Made by a program: the position numbers and the translations under genes | From: Rhizophagus sp. LPA8_4_AMF | Lineage: Eukaryota > Glomeromycota > Glomeromycetes > Glomerales > Glomeraceae | Length of the DNA: 21,840 nucleotides | Assembly (NCBI GenBank): GCA_021464525.1 | Contig: JADRCO010001165.1 | Span: 1-21,840, forward strand | Direction: 5' to 3' | In this document: positions 6,748 through 15,670 of the stretch, piece after piece | Numbering within the stretch: position 1 is the stretch's first letter | Layout of the letters: every line of letters begins with the position of its first letter | Notes under the pieces: generated by a model | What the model was told of the DNA's origin: nothing | What the model saw: only the letters and a program-made list of their open reading frames with translations | Database searches by the model: none

Positions 6748-8676
6748 ATGTCTTTATCAAAACCTTCCACTTTTCCGCCATCAAAAAATTCTTTTCTCGT
6801 ATCCCTGAAAAAATTTCACGTGACCACATCTAATCGTCAAGGTTACAACAAGATCTATGAATTTCGACGATCAAGAAGTTTCTTTTTTGAGTTAGCAGAT
6901 CGTCGAGAAAACACCAATGAACTTCATTTAAAAATACACACAAATGATTACCACATGCACACTACACCTATTAGATATAAATCAACCAGTTCGTATCCGA
7001 ACTACAAATACCAAATTAGTACAATGCTCTCACATTTTTTTTCCCATCAAAGAGTTTTACCTCGTCGTATTCAACAAAAATATTTTTTTCTTATACGATC
7101 AAAATTATTGGATAGAATTCGTGTAATTAATACACGCGCCCTTAATTCTTCGCACCGCAACACAAATACAAAAACTTTTTTCAATTTCACATACAAACGA
7201 TATCGATTTCACTTCGGTATCTATGTACCTTGTAACACATTATACGACCCCTATGAAAAAATCAAATGGAATAACGTACCTGTTTACCCGGATGGATATA
7301 TTCCGGATAACACATCTATTGATACCACACCTGACAATTTACCCTTGCTTACACATTGTTGTAAAATTCCGAGCCCTTTCATTATGTCACAAGATCGTCG
7401 TGCTTGTGTCAACCACCAAAAAAATTTTTTTCGAGAAAAAATGTTTACCAAAACTAACGCTACTTTTTCTCCTGCGATTATAGATAAATCTCAAAACAAA
7501 ATTACTCACGCCAATAATCTTTTTAAAGTTTGGCAATCACGAACTATTAAAACAATTTACTCTCGCCGTCTTGGCATTCAGTTTGTCGTTAAGTATCAAG
7601 CAAATGGCAAGAATCACGTTTTAGCTCAAGGGCAACGTTATATGTATAGGAAAAAATACATGGACTTCCAATTTTCCCCCAGCTCGAATGCGAGGACGCG
7701 CCGTAAACAAGACGCTCGATTCAGAAGACATTGCAATCGTATTTTTAAAATACGGAAAAAGGATACTATTGGTACCTTAGAAGATCATTTGATCATGGCT
7801 AAAAGATCCCGTTTCCTATTTCTGGAAACACAATACATTGACAAACCGCTATCACATTTGAAATACACCCGGAATAGTACTTTACCGGATCCGGGAGAGT
7901 ATAAATTTTATATACCGTTCTTTTCTTTCAAGGCCAAAACCCGTGATCGTATAAATCGCCACACTACAATATCAACAACTGCGTCAAGTAGCACGAGTGC
8001 TACGGCTCCGACACTACCTTCATCACCGTTAATTCATACGGTAGATAATTTTATTCCTTTACCTCCGAGCGTTCACGTCCGGGATGAACTACTTCAATAT
8101 GTTCCTCAACATCCTATTTACAACAACAAAAAGGAAACAATTTATTTCGCCCCTGGTTCTGTTGACTGGTTTCTTTACATTAATAGATTAGGCAAGCAGG
8201 CCAAACGAACCGCTAAAATTCAGGACGATCGTCGTTCAGGAAACATAATTCGTAAAAGATCATCAAGACAACGCACCAGTGAACACAAATACGAAGATCG
8301 TAAAGAACTATTAGATGACCTTACTCATTTTCAAAATGAGTTTCATAATCGTATGTCTTCTTTCCGGAAACAACCCTTACCAGAATTTCCACCTAAACGA
8401 ACTGAATCTCTGCATAAAAGATGGAAGGATTTTACTTTGGAGTATTTCGACGTAATCCCTCCTCAAAAATACCTCTACAGCAGTCACCGTCCGGTTACCT
8501 CGGACGATACTAAACAATTAGAATTACGACCTAACAAGCGTGACACAACTACGAATCGGAACTTAGATTCGTCAACCTCTTCCAAACAGATCAAGAAAAC
8601 GTCCGACGCCTTGGTCCCCGATGACACCTTCGCTGCCGGACCGTCTAAACCGACCGATACTGTTTATTATTTTTAA
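6748..8676 (+). CDS. Unrecognised basic protein, 642 aa, intact (retroelement ORF1 candidate)
   Basis: The frame is open from ATG at 6748 to TAA at 8674-8676, by far the longest intact ORF here. The protein is strongly basic and rich in Arg, Lys, His, Tyr and Phe. Residues ~1-400 contain many short basic-aromatic clusters (YNKIYEFRRSRSFFFE, FTYKRYRFHFGIYVP). Residues ~405-430 form a Ser/Thr/Ala/Pro linker (STTASSSTSATAPTLPSSPL). Residues ~430-600 resume ordered-looking sequence (FAPGSVDWFLYINRLGKQAK; LTHFQNEFHNRMSSF), and the last ~50 are polar and probably disordered. No CCHC zinc knuckle, RRM signature, nuclease, polymerase, transposase DDE/D pattern, signal peptide or membrane segment is visible. 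A nucleic-acid-binding ORF1 protein is the simplest inference from its charge and its LINE-like 3' region. That function is not shown. The ~200 bp before the start is pyrimidine-rich with TATA-like A/T words. Confidence 0.7.
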   Translation: MSLSKPSTFPPSKNSFLVSLKKFHVTTSNRQGYNKIYEFRRSRSFFFELADRRENTNELHLKIHTNDYHMHTTPIRYKSTSSYPNYKYQISTMLSHFFSHQRVLPRRIQQKYFFLIRSKLLDRIRVINTRALNSSHRNTNTKTFFNFTYKRYRFHFGIYVPCNTLYDPYEKIKWNNVPVYPDGYIPDNTSIDTTPDNLPLLTHCCKIPSPFIMSQDRRACVNHQKNFFREKMFTKTNATFSPAIIDKSQNKITHANNLFKVWQSRTIKTIYSRRLGIQFVVKYQANGKNHVLAQGQRYMYRKKYMDFQFSPSSNARTRRKQDARFRRHCNRIFKIRKKDTIGTLEDHLIMAKRSRFLFLETQYIDKPLSHLKYTRNSTLPDPGEYKFYIPFFSFKAKTRDRINRHTTISTTASSSTSATAPTLPSSPLIHTVDNFIPLPPSVHVRDELLQYVPQHPIYNNKKETIYFAPGSVDWFLYINRLGKQAKRTAKIQDDRRSGNIIRKRSSRQRTSEHKYEDRKELLDDLTHFQNEFHNRMSSFRKQPLPEFPPKRTESLHKRWKDFTLEYFDVIPPQKYLYSSHRPVTSDDTKQLELRPNKRDTTTNRNLDSSTSSKQIKKTSDALVPDDTFAAGPSKPTDTVYYF

Positions 8677-8730
8677 TTTTTTAAGTCATCATACCACATT
8701 AGTTTGTAGGATTTTCTACTACCATTCAAA

Positions 8731-8817
8731 CAACTAACAATTTAGAATAGTGTGAACCACTCCATCCCTGACAGTATTTACGGGTGGCAGCTTTTTGCTG
8801 AAAGAAAAATACGGATC
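8731..8817 (+). repeat. Right copy of inverted repeat shared with 5921-6004
   Basis: This lies 54 bp past the stop codon of the 642-codon ORF. Matching blocks are 8731-8737, 8746-8756, 8772-8781 and 8801-8817 (17 bp perfect). Weaker similarity to the left copy continues to about 9010, around CGATCCTCGTTGGGAGATTAGA, so the shared unit is the element 3' region rather than a short terminal repeat. Confidence 0.85.
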
Positions 8818-9103
8818 CTTATCATCTTGTTGGATTGCTTTTAATATAGATAATCTTTTTTTTCTTCTTATTTTCTTTCTTTCTCATGTACTTATAATAT
8901 AGATAATTTTGTTTTTCTTTTTTGAGTTCGAGTAAACGCGATCAAGCTACGCCTTAATGATCTTTAACATAGGGCAGGGCGATCCTCGTTGGGAGATTAG
9001 ATTTACTAGTTTAGAATGTTGTTATATCGTATATTTTATATGTATGAAACCGTCGCTGGTGGTCCCAGTCGCTGTGTTAATCTTAAAAATAAAAATAAAA
9101 ATA

Positions 9104-9116
9104 CAGTAGAATAAAC
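9104..9116. repeat. 5' target-site duplication of the truncated LINE
   Basis: The 13-mer CAGTAGAATAAAC here recurs exactly at 11470-11482, right after an A-rich tail. It also sits directly behind the tail of the preceding element, so the second insertion went in immediately next to that tail. Confidence 0.75.
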
Positions 9117-11469
9117 GACCAAAAAATGAATGGGCTATCTCCTGGTCACATACGGATCTTGACGTTTTATACGGCAAGACTGTTGAATAAGTCAACGAAA
9201 TTGGCGCTATCTCAATCACGTATAGAGAACATTTTCTTTCCTATATCAGCTCTCAAGATGTATCTTCGAACCATCCTCGACACCGAACGCCTATTTTGCA
9301 ACCGTGTCCTGGATGTTACTTACATACGCCTTATTATCGAGATGGACGCCCTAAATGCGTCATTTCATCGATCATAAATCATTTAACTAAATTTTTGTTC
9401 ATAATAATAATATAAGCCTTCTCATGATTCGTCCAATTTTCCGAAATGTTGCATTTTCCGAATCAACAATTTACACACGCTCAGAACTTTAGCATTCAAT
9501 ATTTACAAATTATCCTCTACGACCGTATTACCATTTTCAAACAACCTATTTCTTCCATCAAGTGGAACAACCTATCAATCAATCAAACTACACATCCACG
9601 AAACTTGATAACACTTTATCACAAATCACTCGTTCCTAACACATTTTACCTTTATAAGATAGTTCCCTCCGTCCTCAATGGAAACGACGAAGCTGAGAAC
9701 AACTCTACACAAATGGCCTTTGGTTGGTCTTACATTCTCCCAACTCCCGACCTTACACCACCGATTACGTACCATGGTGGAACGTTTTCTCCCCTTCTTC
9801 CACAAAGGCAAAATGCTTTGCTATACTCACCGCTATTATCACATGCCCTATCGATAGTGTTATTCGGATTTACACTGATTCACAAAACACCATTTCTACA
9901 TTCCAGTTTTCTTACTTCTGACCGTCAACTTCTCAAAGTCAATAATCATTTAATCTGGCGTGCAATTAAACGCGTCATTTCTACTAATAATTTATCAATT
10001 TCTTTTCACAAAATTAAAGCCTACTCCAACGATGTTTATAACGATCTTGCAGATACTGAAGCAAAAAAAAGCTTAAAGATTCCTGCTATATTTGTCTATT
10101 CCGGATGCATCGATGGTACTACTGCAATGCGTTACTGGTTCACTGAATTATTTTGCTGTTACTACTCCGTTATGAGACTCGCTTGGACCTATTGACCGTG
10201 ATATACGTACAGTAAATTCACAAATAACATCAGTGACGCTATCACCTTTGACAATTATCTACACAACAACAATTTACAAGGAACTTTTGAACATCACTCT
10301 ATAGAAGACATCAATTGGTCCATAACTCAAACGTGGTGCTATTATAATGACACACCAGACATCTGTAGCATTAACAAATCTAACAAAGATGCTTTCAAAA
10401 TCAAGTGTATTAATAACATATTACCATGCGGGGAAGTACTTGCCGCGTATTACCCCAGCCTTTATTCTAATATTAAATCACCTATTCAATACCCTATATA
10501 CCGCCTTCATGATGACACAAATTTACTTCTAGGCTTTTGCCCATCTCTCTTACCTGACAATATTTTTCAATAATCTAAGCTCCAACTACAAACTCTTATT
10601 ATGTTGCATGCTCATGAAAACCGCGTCTTATTTGACTTGGAATCAGACATTACAAAATGCCTGATCTTTTCTCCTATTACGGATAGATCTCATTTGGCTT
10701 TCCTCATTATCCATCAATTCGTCCCTAACTTCTTGTGGACTTAATTTACAGCTACACCAGCAAATTTCAACCTACTCGTCTTGTTATTATCGAGTATCTC
10801 CGATCTCTTCAGGTCAAACTTTATTCTTTTAACATGGCTCAAACACGTGGACGTCCTCAAACGTTGGGAATCATCTCACAACATTAGTAGAAGGACTATC
10901 ACAAATATCGTCACAAAAAAACATAGACGGATGATAATCAACATTCTACTCCTTAGACTCCGCTTCAAAAAACTATCCGTCATACGTGCCCTCACCTTTC
11001 GCCATCTCGTGATGCTCCGGAGCGCATTTATAATTCACGTGGTCAATATAATGATACCCTACGTCTTGCTTATTTTAATAATAATCGTTTAAATACGCAT
11101 TTTGTTCCTTGTTGGATTCTGTTTATTACTTCCAACTATTTACATGCGGGTGGTTGGCCGTCATATATTTAACATTTTAATAATAATAGAAATTTTTATA
11201 ATGAACATTTTAATTATTTTTCTTTTTTCTTACTTTTTCTTCTCATTTTAATTTAGATTACAGTATTTTGTAGTTAGTTTTAATTCTCTATTTTTTGATA
11301 CGGTTAGTTAACTTGGTCACGCCTATAGTTTAGTGTTAAATATTAGGCGATGACTTCTTATTTTGGGTTGAAATGTCTCACTTCGGTTTAGTGTTTTTGT
11401 TTATACTTGTAACTGCCAATGTTTGGCTTTTCCTGTTTCTGTCTTTATGATAAAAATAAAAAATAAAAC
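9117..11469 (+). mobile_element. 5'-truncated LINE with RNase H, decayed
   Basis: This 2.35-kb insertion is bounded by perfect 13-bp direct repeats (9104-9116 and 11470-11482) and ends in a TAAAA-type tail at 11451-11468. It holds only the 3' part of a LINE ORF2, with reverse transcriptase and endonuclease absent, followed by a ~280-bp 3' region (11173-11450). Truncation of the 5' end with an A-rich 3' tail and a target-site duplication of 10-20 bp is the usual signature of target-primed reverse transcription. Its 3' region is not obviously the same as that of the element ending at 9102. Confidence 0.75.
9240..11172 (+). pseudogene. LINE ORF2 remnant: zinc-motif region, RNase H and C-terminal domain
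   Basis: The coding remnant changes frame repeatedly. First comes PCPGCYLHTPYYRDGRPKC (9302-9358), a CxxC…C motif of the kind found ahead of RNase H in such proteins. A stop follows near 9411. An RNase H domain comes next: FGWSY (from ~9720), then in the next frame SSTKAKCFAILTAI and IRIYTDSQNTI (to ~9900), then back in the first frame IKAYSNDVYNDLADTEAKK (~10015-10070). Canonical domains have an Asp in a YTDGS motif before FGW and a Glu in TKAE. Here the first motif is unrecognisable and the Glu is Lys, so two of the four acidic catalytic residues are gone. The third and fourth Asp remain. The post-RNase H region (10200-11172) is legible in pieces: TFEHHSIEDINWSITQ, then FVPCWILFITSNYLHAGGWP before a TAA at 11170-11172. 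Confidence 0.75.
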
Positions 11470-11482
11470 CAGTAGAATAAAC
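11470..11482. repeat. 3' target-site duplication of the truncated LINE
   Basis: Exact copy of the 13-mer at 9104-9116, immediately after the A-rich tail. Confidence 0.75.
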
Positions 11483-13530
11483 CAGCAATCTTACGTTCCA
11501 CTTTTTATGATGATTAGAAATTTTTTTTTTTCTTTTTTTTTTTAGAACCCGAGCCATATAAAACGTTGAAAAAAATTAGAATTTTCATTATATTATAGTA
11601 CTTCCGCTTCCTTTTCGCCAGGGGTTTCAGTGACTTCAGCGTAGGTGGTTTTGTAATAGGATTCATTTTTTCTTAGGAAAGTTTGTTAAAATTATAAAAA
11701 AGAATTATTTAATAATTTTGGTTGATAATCTATTGAGGTTTTAAAGTTTTTTCAAGTGGGTTTTTTTTGTTGAAAAAAATTAACATTGCAAGCTGTTTAT
11801 TGTATACTTTATTTAAGTCAATAATTCACTGCGCGTGTACAAATGATTTTCATTGTTAGTGTTTATTGCATGTCCTGAAACGACCACTATGTCGATCCTA
11901 TTGTGGATATTTAATGCCATATGATAAACTGACCAATACCAACGAACTTATATTTCTGGTGTAATATCTATTATTAAATAAGAGTTACATAAGGAATTTT
12001 CCAAAATTACAACCATATGATGAGGTATTAACCACAAAAAAGAAAATATCATAAACGATTCCATGTTAACATAATATCATATCATCTATTAAGAATTAAC
12101 TATTACGGTTTTTTCAGAAAAATAATGGGTTTATAAAGTGTTATGTCCAAGGTGATAATTTAGTTGGTTTAAACTAGCCTTTCATAAATTTTTGACGTTG
12201 CTTTGTAGATCTAGTATTTTTGATTGAGGAAGATCATCTGTTGGATCACGTGTTTTCATGTGGAAAATCACATGCGTTTGTCATACAAACTAAGCGCTAT
12301 ATTTAAATACGAGTTTTGTGAATAGGACTAATTTAAACTTTCTGTATGTGCTTTTTAAAGTACTCTTTGAAGAGGAATACTGACAAGAAAAAATTCTAGT
12401 AACGCGACCAGGAGTTTATATAAAGATTTGAAATTAATTTTATTGAAAATTCTGCAAAGTTTAACCGAATAAATCCCCTTTTTTTTAATAATAAAATAAA
12501 TAGATAGCAAAATTAGATGAGTCAATAACATTAATATTTAAAATAATAATAATAATGAATATTTATTGTTATAAATAATATATACAAATATTAAAAAAAT
12601 GTTTAAATTTCAAATTATATTAAAAATTTTAATAAAAAAAAAATAATCTATTCTATTGAAATCTTTTTAATTATTCAAATTTCAAAAAAAAAAAAAAAAA
12701 AAATATTTTTTTTTTTTTTTTTTTTTTAAATAAAATTAATTTTTTTTTATTATTCCAAATCATTCGAAGAAAAAATTCTTTCGTAATGGTCGATCATTTT
12801 GAGTTTTTATCTTAGTCAAATTATACCTTTGATAAAAAGAATCTTAGATAATTTATTTATTATTTAAAAATAAATTAATTTCACAAAGAAAATTGTCTAA
12901 TTTAATAAAAAAAAAAGATTCTATCCTATTGTACTCTTTTAATTATTGAAAAAACCTATCTTTATAGTAAATAATAAACATTAATAAATCTTGAACACTA
13001 AGAAAAAAATCACATAATTTCTAAATATAATAAGAGAATTTGGTGGGTTTATCAATTTTTATTTTTTTTTTTCTTTTTTATTTTTGGTGAAAAATCAAAT
13101 TTAAATTTTCAAAATCAGAAACTCAAAAAAACGTAATACAGAATTCATATCTTTTTTTGGTTTGGTTAAATTATTTTTTTTATTGTTATAATTTCAATTT
13201 AAATATTACTTAATTTAGTTAGTAACCATTTTAGCTTAGTCCCTGATGAAAAAAAACAATTGCTTATATAATTATAACTTTCTGATAAATGAAAATATAT
13301 ATATATATAATAAATTTCTAAATTTGTTAAACAATCATTTTTTAATAGAGTTAGTTTCGGAAAATAAATCTTTATGTCAGCGGGTGTCATCAGGCCAAGT
13401 ATCTGTACGTAACTGTCGTAACATAACATAAAAATTTTGCCTTTGACTGATTTCCTTTTTTATAATGCGGATCATCTATTTTTCTAATTCTTTAATTTAG
13501 ACCTTTCCTTTTTTGTTTGTAATAATAAAT
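11483..13530. other. Long non-coding AT-rich stretch
   Basis: Mostly A/T homopolymers and short repeats. A ~50-bp word around CTATTCTATTGAAATCTTTTTAATTATT (from ~12645) recurs in diverged direct form near 12918. A near-perfect A20/T22 palindrome lies at 12684-12727. A short coding-like minus-strand frame lies at 11593-11671 (see findings). No gene recognised. Confidence 0.5.
12684..12727. repeat. A20-TA-T22 palindrome
   Basis: Twenty A residues, TA, then twenty-two T residues form a 44-bp near-perfect inverted repeat that could extrude as a hairpin. Homopolymer lengths may be affected by sequencing error. Confidence 0.75.
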
Positions 13531-13572
13531 AATGATCGGTATTTCCCAATTATCCCATCCCATTCATTCCAA

Positions 13573-13673
13573 CATATCCCAAATCCCATATCTCATATCT
13601 CATATCCCATATCCCATATCCCATATCCCATATCCCCATATCCCCATATACCATATCCCATATCCCATATCCC
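13573..13673. repeat. Minisatellite with unit CATATCC (7 bp)
   Basis: About thirteen head-to-tail copies of CATATCC with a few variants (CATATCT, CATATCCC). Both strands are open across it (Ile/Pro/Ser/His/Tyr on plus, Gly/Tyr/Trp/Met on minus), which is a repeat artefact. Confidence 0.9.
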
Positions 13674-14607
13674 GTAAATTTGAATTGTGTAACCTTACTC
13701 ATATTGGCACATTTATCACGTGACGTACTGACGATAAGCAAAATTCAAAAAGGAAAATTTTCTTCCTATAAAAAATGAATTCCACGAGTATTCCCAAAAA
13801 AGGAAATTTGTGCGCAGATCATTAATTCCGGCCAGAATTACAGGGTTAAGGTTAAAATCTTATCCTACATACCCCTAATTTTAAGGATCTAGAATTTTAA
13901 TAAAAATTATATCACTGGATTCATCTTGAGAGGAATTTAATGGTAGTAAATTGCATTTCTAGCATTAATACTGATTAAACTATTATAAAAAATGTATTTT
14001 TATTATATAAAGATGTACTACCCCAGAATTTTAAGTTCATGAAATATGAACCAATTTTTAATGTTGTGCTGCCTAAAAGGATTTTTTTATTATAATATTA
14101 TGTTTTTCTATTATAAAATTACAAACTTTTTATAACAAAAAAAAAATGGTTATAATAAATATATAAAATATTTTACTTGTAATTCTGATTTATAGTTATC
14201 AGATATTAATTAGGACTCTATTTAAATAATTTTTTACTTTGATAATAATAAAAAAGTTTAGTACTTTAGTATTTAACAAAATAATTAAGAATGGCTTGGT
14301 ATTTAATAAAAAAAGATTAGTTTTCTAATTTTTTGAATTTAAATTTAAATTATTAACATATACAGTATAAAATATAACATCTTTAATCCAATAATTAATA
14401 AATTACAGATTATATAATAATGATATGAATGGCCAATTAAATATATAAATAATTAATTATAAAGTAATTAAATAAATTAAAAAATAAATCTTTTTTAAAG
14501 AAAATGTTAAATTATATTTGAAAAAATTTATATTAAAAGAATTATGAAGTTCATAAATTTTTTCATATATTTAAATGGGATTTATACTCACTTGCTATCC
14601 GGATAAA

Positions 14608-14722
14608 TAAAATGGGAATCCTATCCTATCCTATCTCATTCCATCCCATTCCAAATTCAAATCCCATTTCAATCCTAAATTCCAATTCCAATTCCATTTC
14701 AAATTCCAAATCCCATCTCAAA
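14608..14722. repeat. Degenerate ATCCT/ATTCC/CCATT pentamer-type repeat
   Basis: Words ATCCT, ATTCC, ATCCC and AATTCC recur irregularly at roughly 5-7 bp. It resembles a decayed relative of the array at 13573-13673. The flanks (13674-14607 and 14723-15000) are AT-rich with no gene seen. Confidence 0.6.
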
Positions 14723-15000
14723 ATAATATTTAAATATATGAAAAATATTAATGAACTTTATGTTTTTTTTTAATATAAAATTATTTAAATATAATATCAA
14801 CATTTTTTTAAAAATAAGATTTATTTTTTAATGTATGATTTTTTATTATTTGTGAGTATTATTCTATTAGGTATTCATATCATTATCATATAATCTGCAA
14901 TTTATTAATTAGGCCATTCCAAATTAATAATTAGTTTGACATCTTCCCCCACTTTTTTTGAAAAATTAACATAATACATGTCATGTGACTAGGTTATGAT

Positions 15001-15564
15001 ACATTTCGTTGAAATCCATTTGAAATCCATTTCACCGAATGCTATTTCACCAAATGGACATTTCACCGAAAATGATGATAACGATTAACATTTTATAAAA
15101 ATATTCATCGCACAATGAAAATAAAAATTAAATTATTTTTAAGAGATTTTTTTTTTAGGATATTGTCATTTTATCATTCAAGTAACTGATATTAATTATT
15201 AAGCAATAAATAAATAACTTTATTTTCCTGAAAACATTTATTCACAAAAAAGTAAGTAAAAAAAAAAGATTAATGTATTATAAATAATGAGATAAATTTG
15301 ATAAAAATCTGCTAATTCAAAAATTTATCTAGAAAGATTTTTTTATGTATTTAGTATAAAAACAATAAATAACCAAATGGAATAAATAATTTTCAGCGAA
15401 ATGTCCATTCGGCAAAATGTCCATTGGGCGAAATGTCTCGATAAAATGGCTTCTGCGAAATGGAATTCGGTGAAATCGTATTTCGGAAAAATGTCCTTTC
15501 AGCGAAATATCCCTTCGGTGAAATATCCCTTCATCAGCGAAATGGACTTCGGCAAAAAGTCCGG
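15001..15564. mobile_element. Foldback-type element with arms of ~16-bp sub-repeats
   Basis: The left arm (15001-15071) has three to four units such as TGGACATTTCACCGAA. The right arm (15392-15564) has about ten units of the reverse complement, e.g. CGGCAAAATGTCCATT, GCGAAATGTC, CGGTGAAATATCCCTT. The arms can therefore pair although their unit numbers differ. Between them lie ~320 bp of AT-rich DNA without an ORF. Long inverted arms built from short tandem units are characteristic of foldback elements. No target-site duplication is clear. The 66-codon frame inside the right arm (15401-15601) is a repeat artefact. Confidence 0.6.
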
Positions 15565-15670
15565 ATACTATGTAACTATATATAACTTAATATTAACCTA
15601 AGCACATGCCTCTCCTAGATATACAGTAATAAAAATTGTTCATCATTTACTTTATTTCTTGAGTGAAATC

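Larger units (their letters stand above)
6262..9103 (+). mobile_element. ORF1-only LINE-like element (candidate half-LINE)
   Basis: One intact 642-codon ORF (6748-8676) is followed by a ~425-bp 3' region ending in an A-rich tail of AAAAT units (9084-9102). This architecture suggests a non-LTR retroelement, but no endonuclease or reverse transcriptase ORF is present between the stop codon and the tail. The 3' region is homologous to the inverted one at 5760-6004. The 10-mer ACAGTAGAAT occurs at 6252-6261 and again directly after the tail at 9103-9112, a candidate target-site duplication that would set the 5' end at 6262. The ORF is noticeably richer in G+C than the flanks, consistent with recent arrival. 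The 5' limit is the weakest part of this call. Confidence 0.45.

Noticed and set aside
5916..8825. Inverted repeats as terminal repeats of a DNA transposon
   Set aside because: The homology continues outward toward A-rich tails on both sides, which suits shared LINE-type 3' ends better than terminal repeats; the single-element model is kept only as an alternative.
13532..13741. 63-codon frames on both strands
   Set aside because: Produced by the CATATCC minisatellite.
15401..15601. 66-codon frame
   Set aside because: Consists of foldback sub-repeats.
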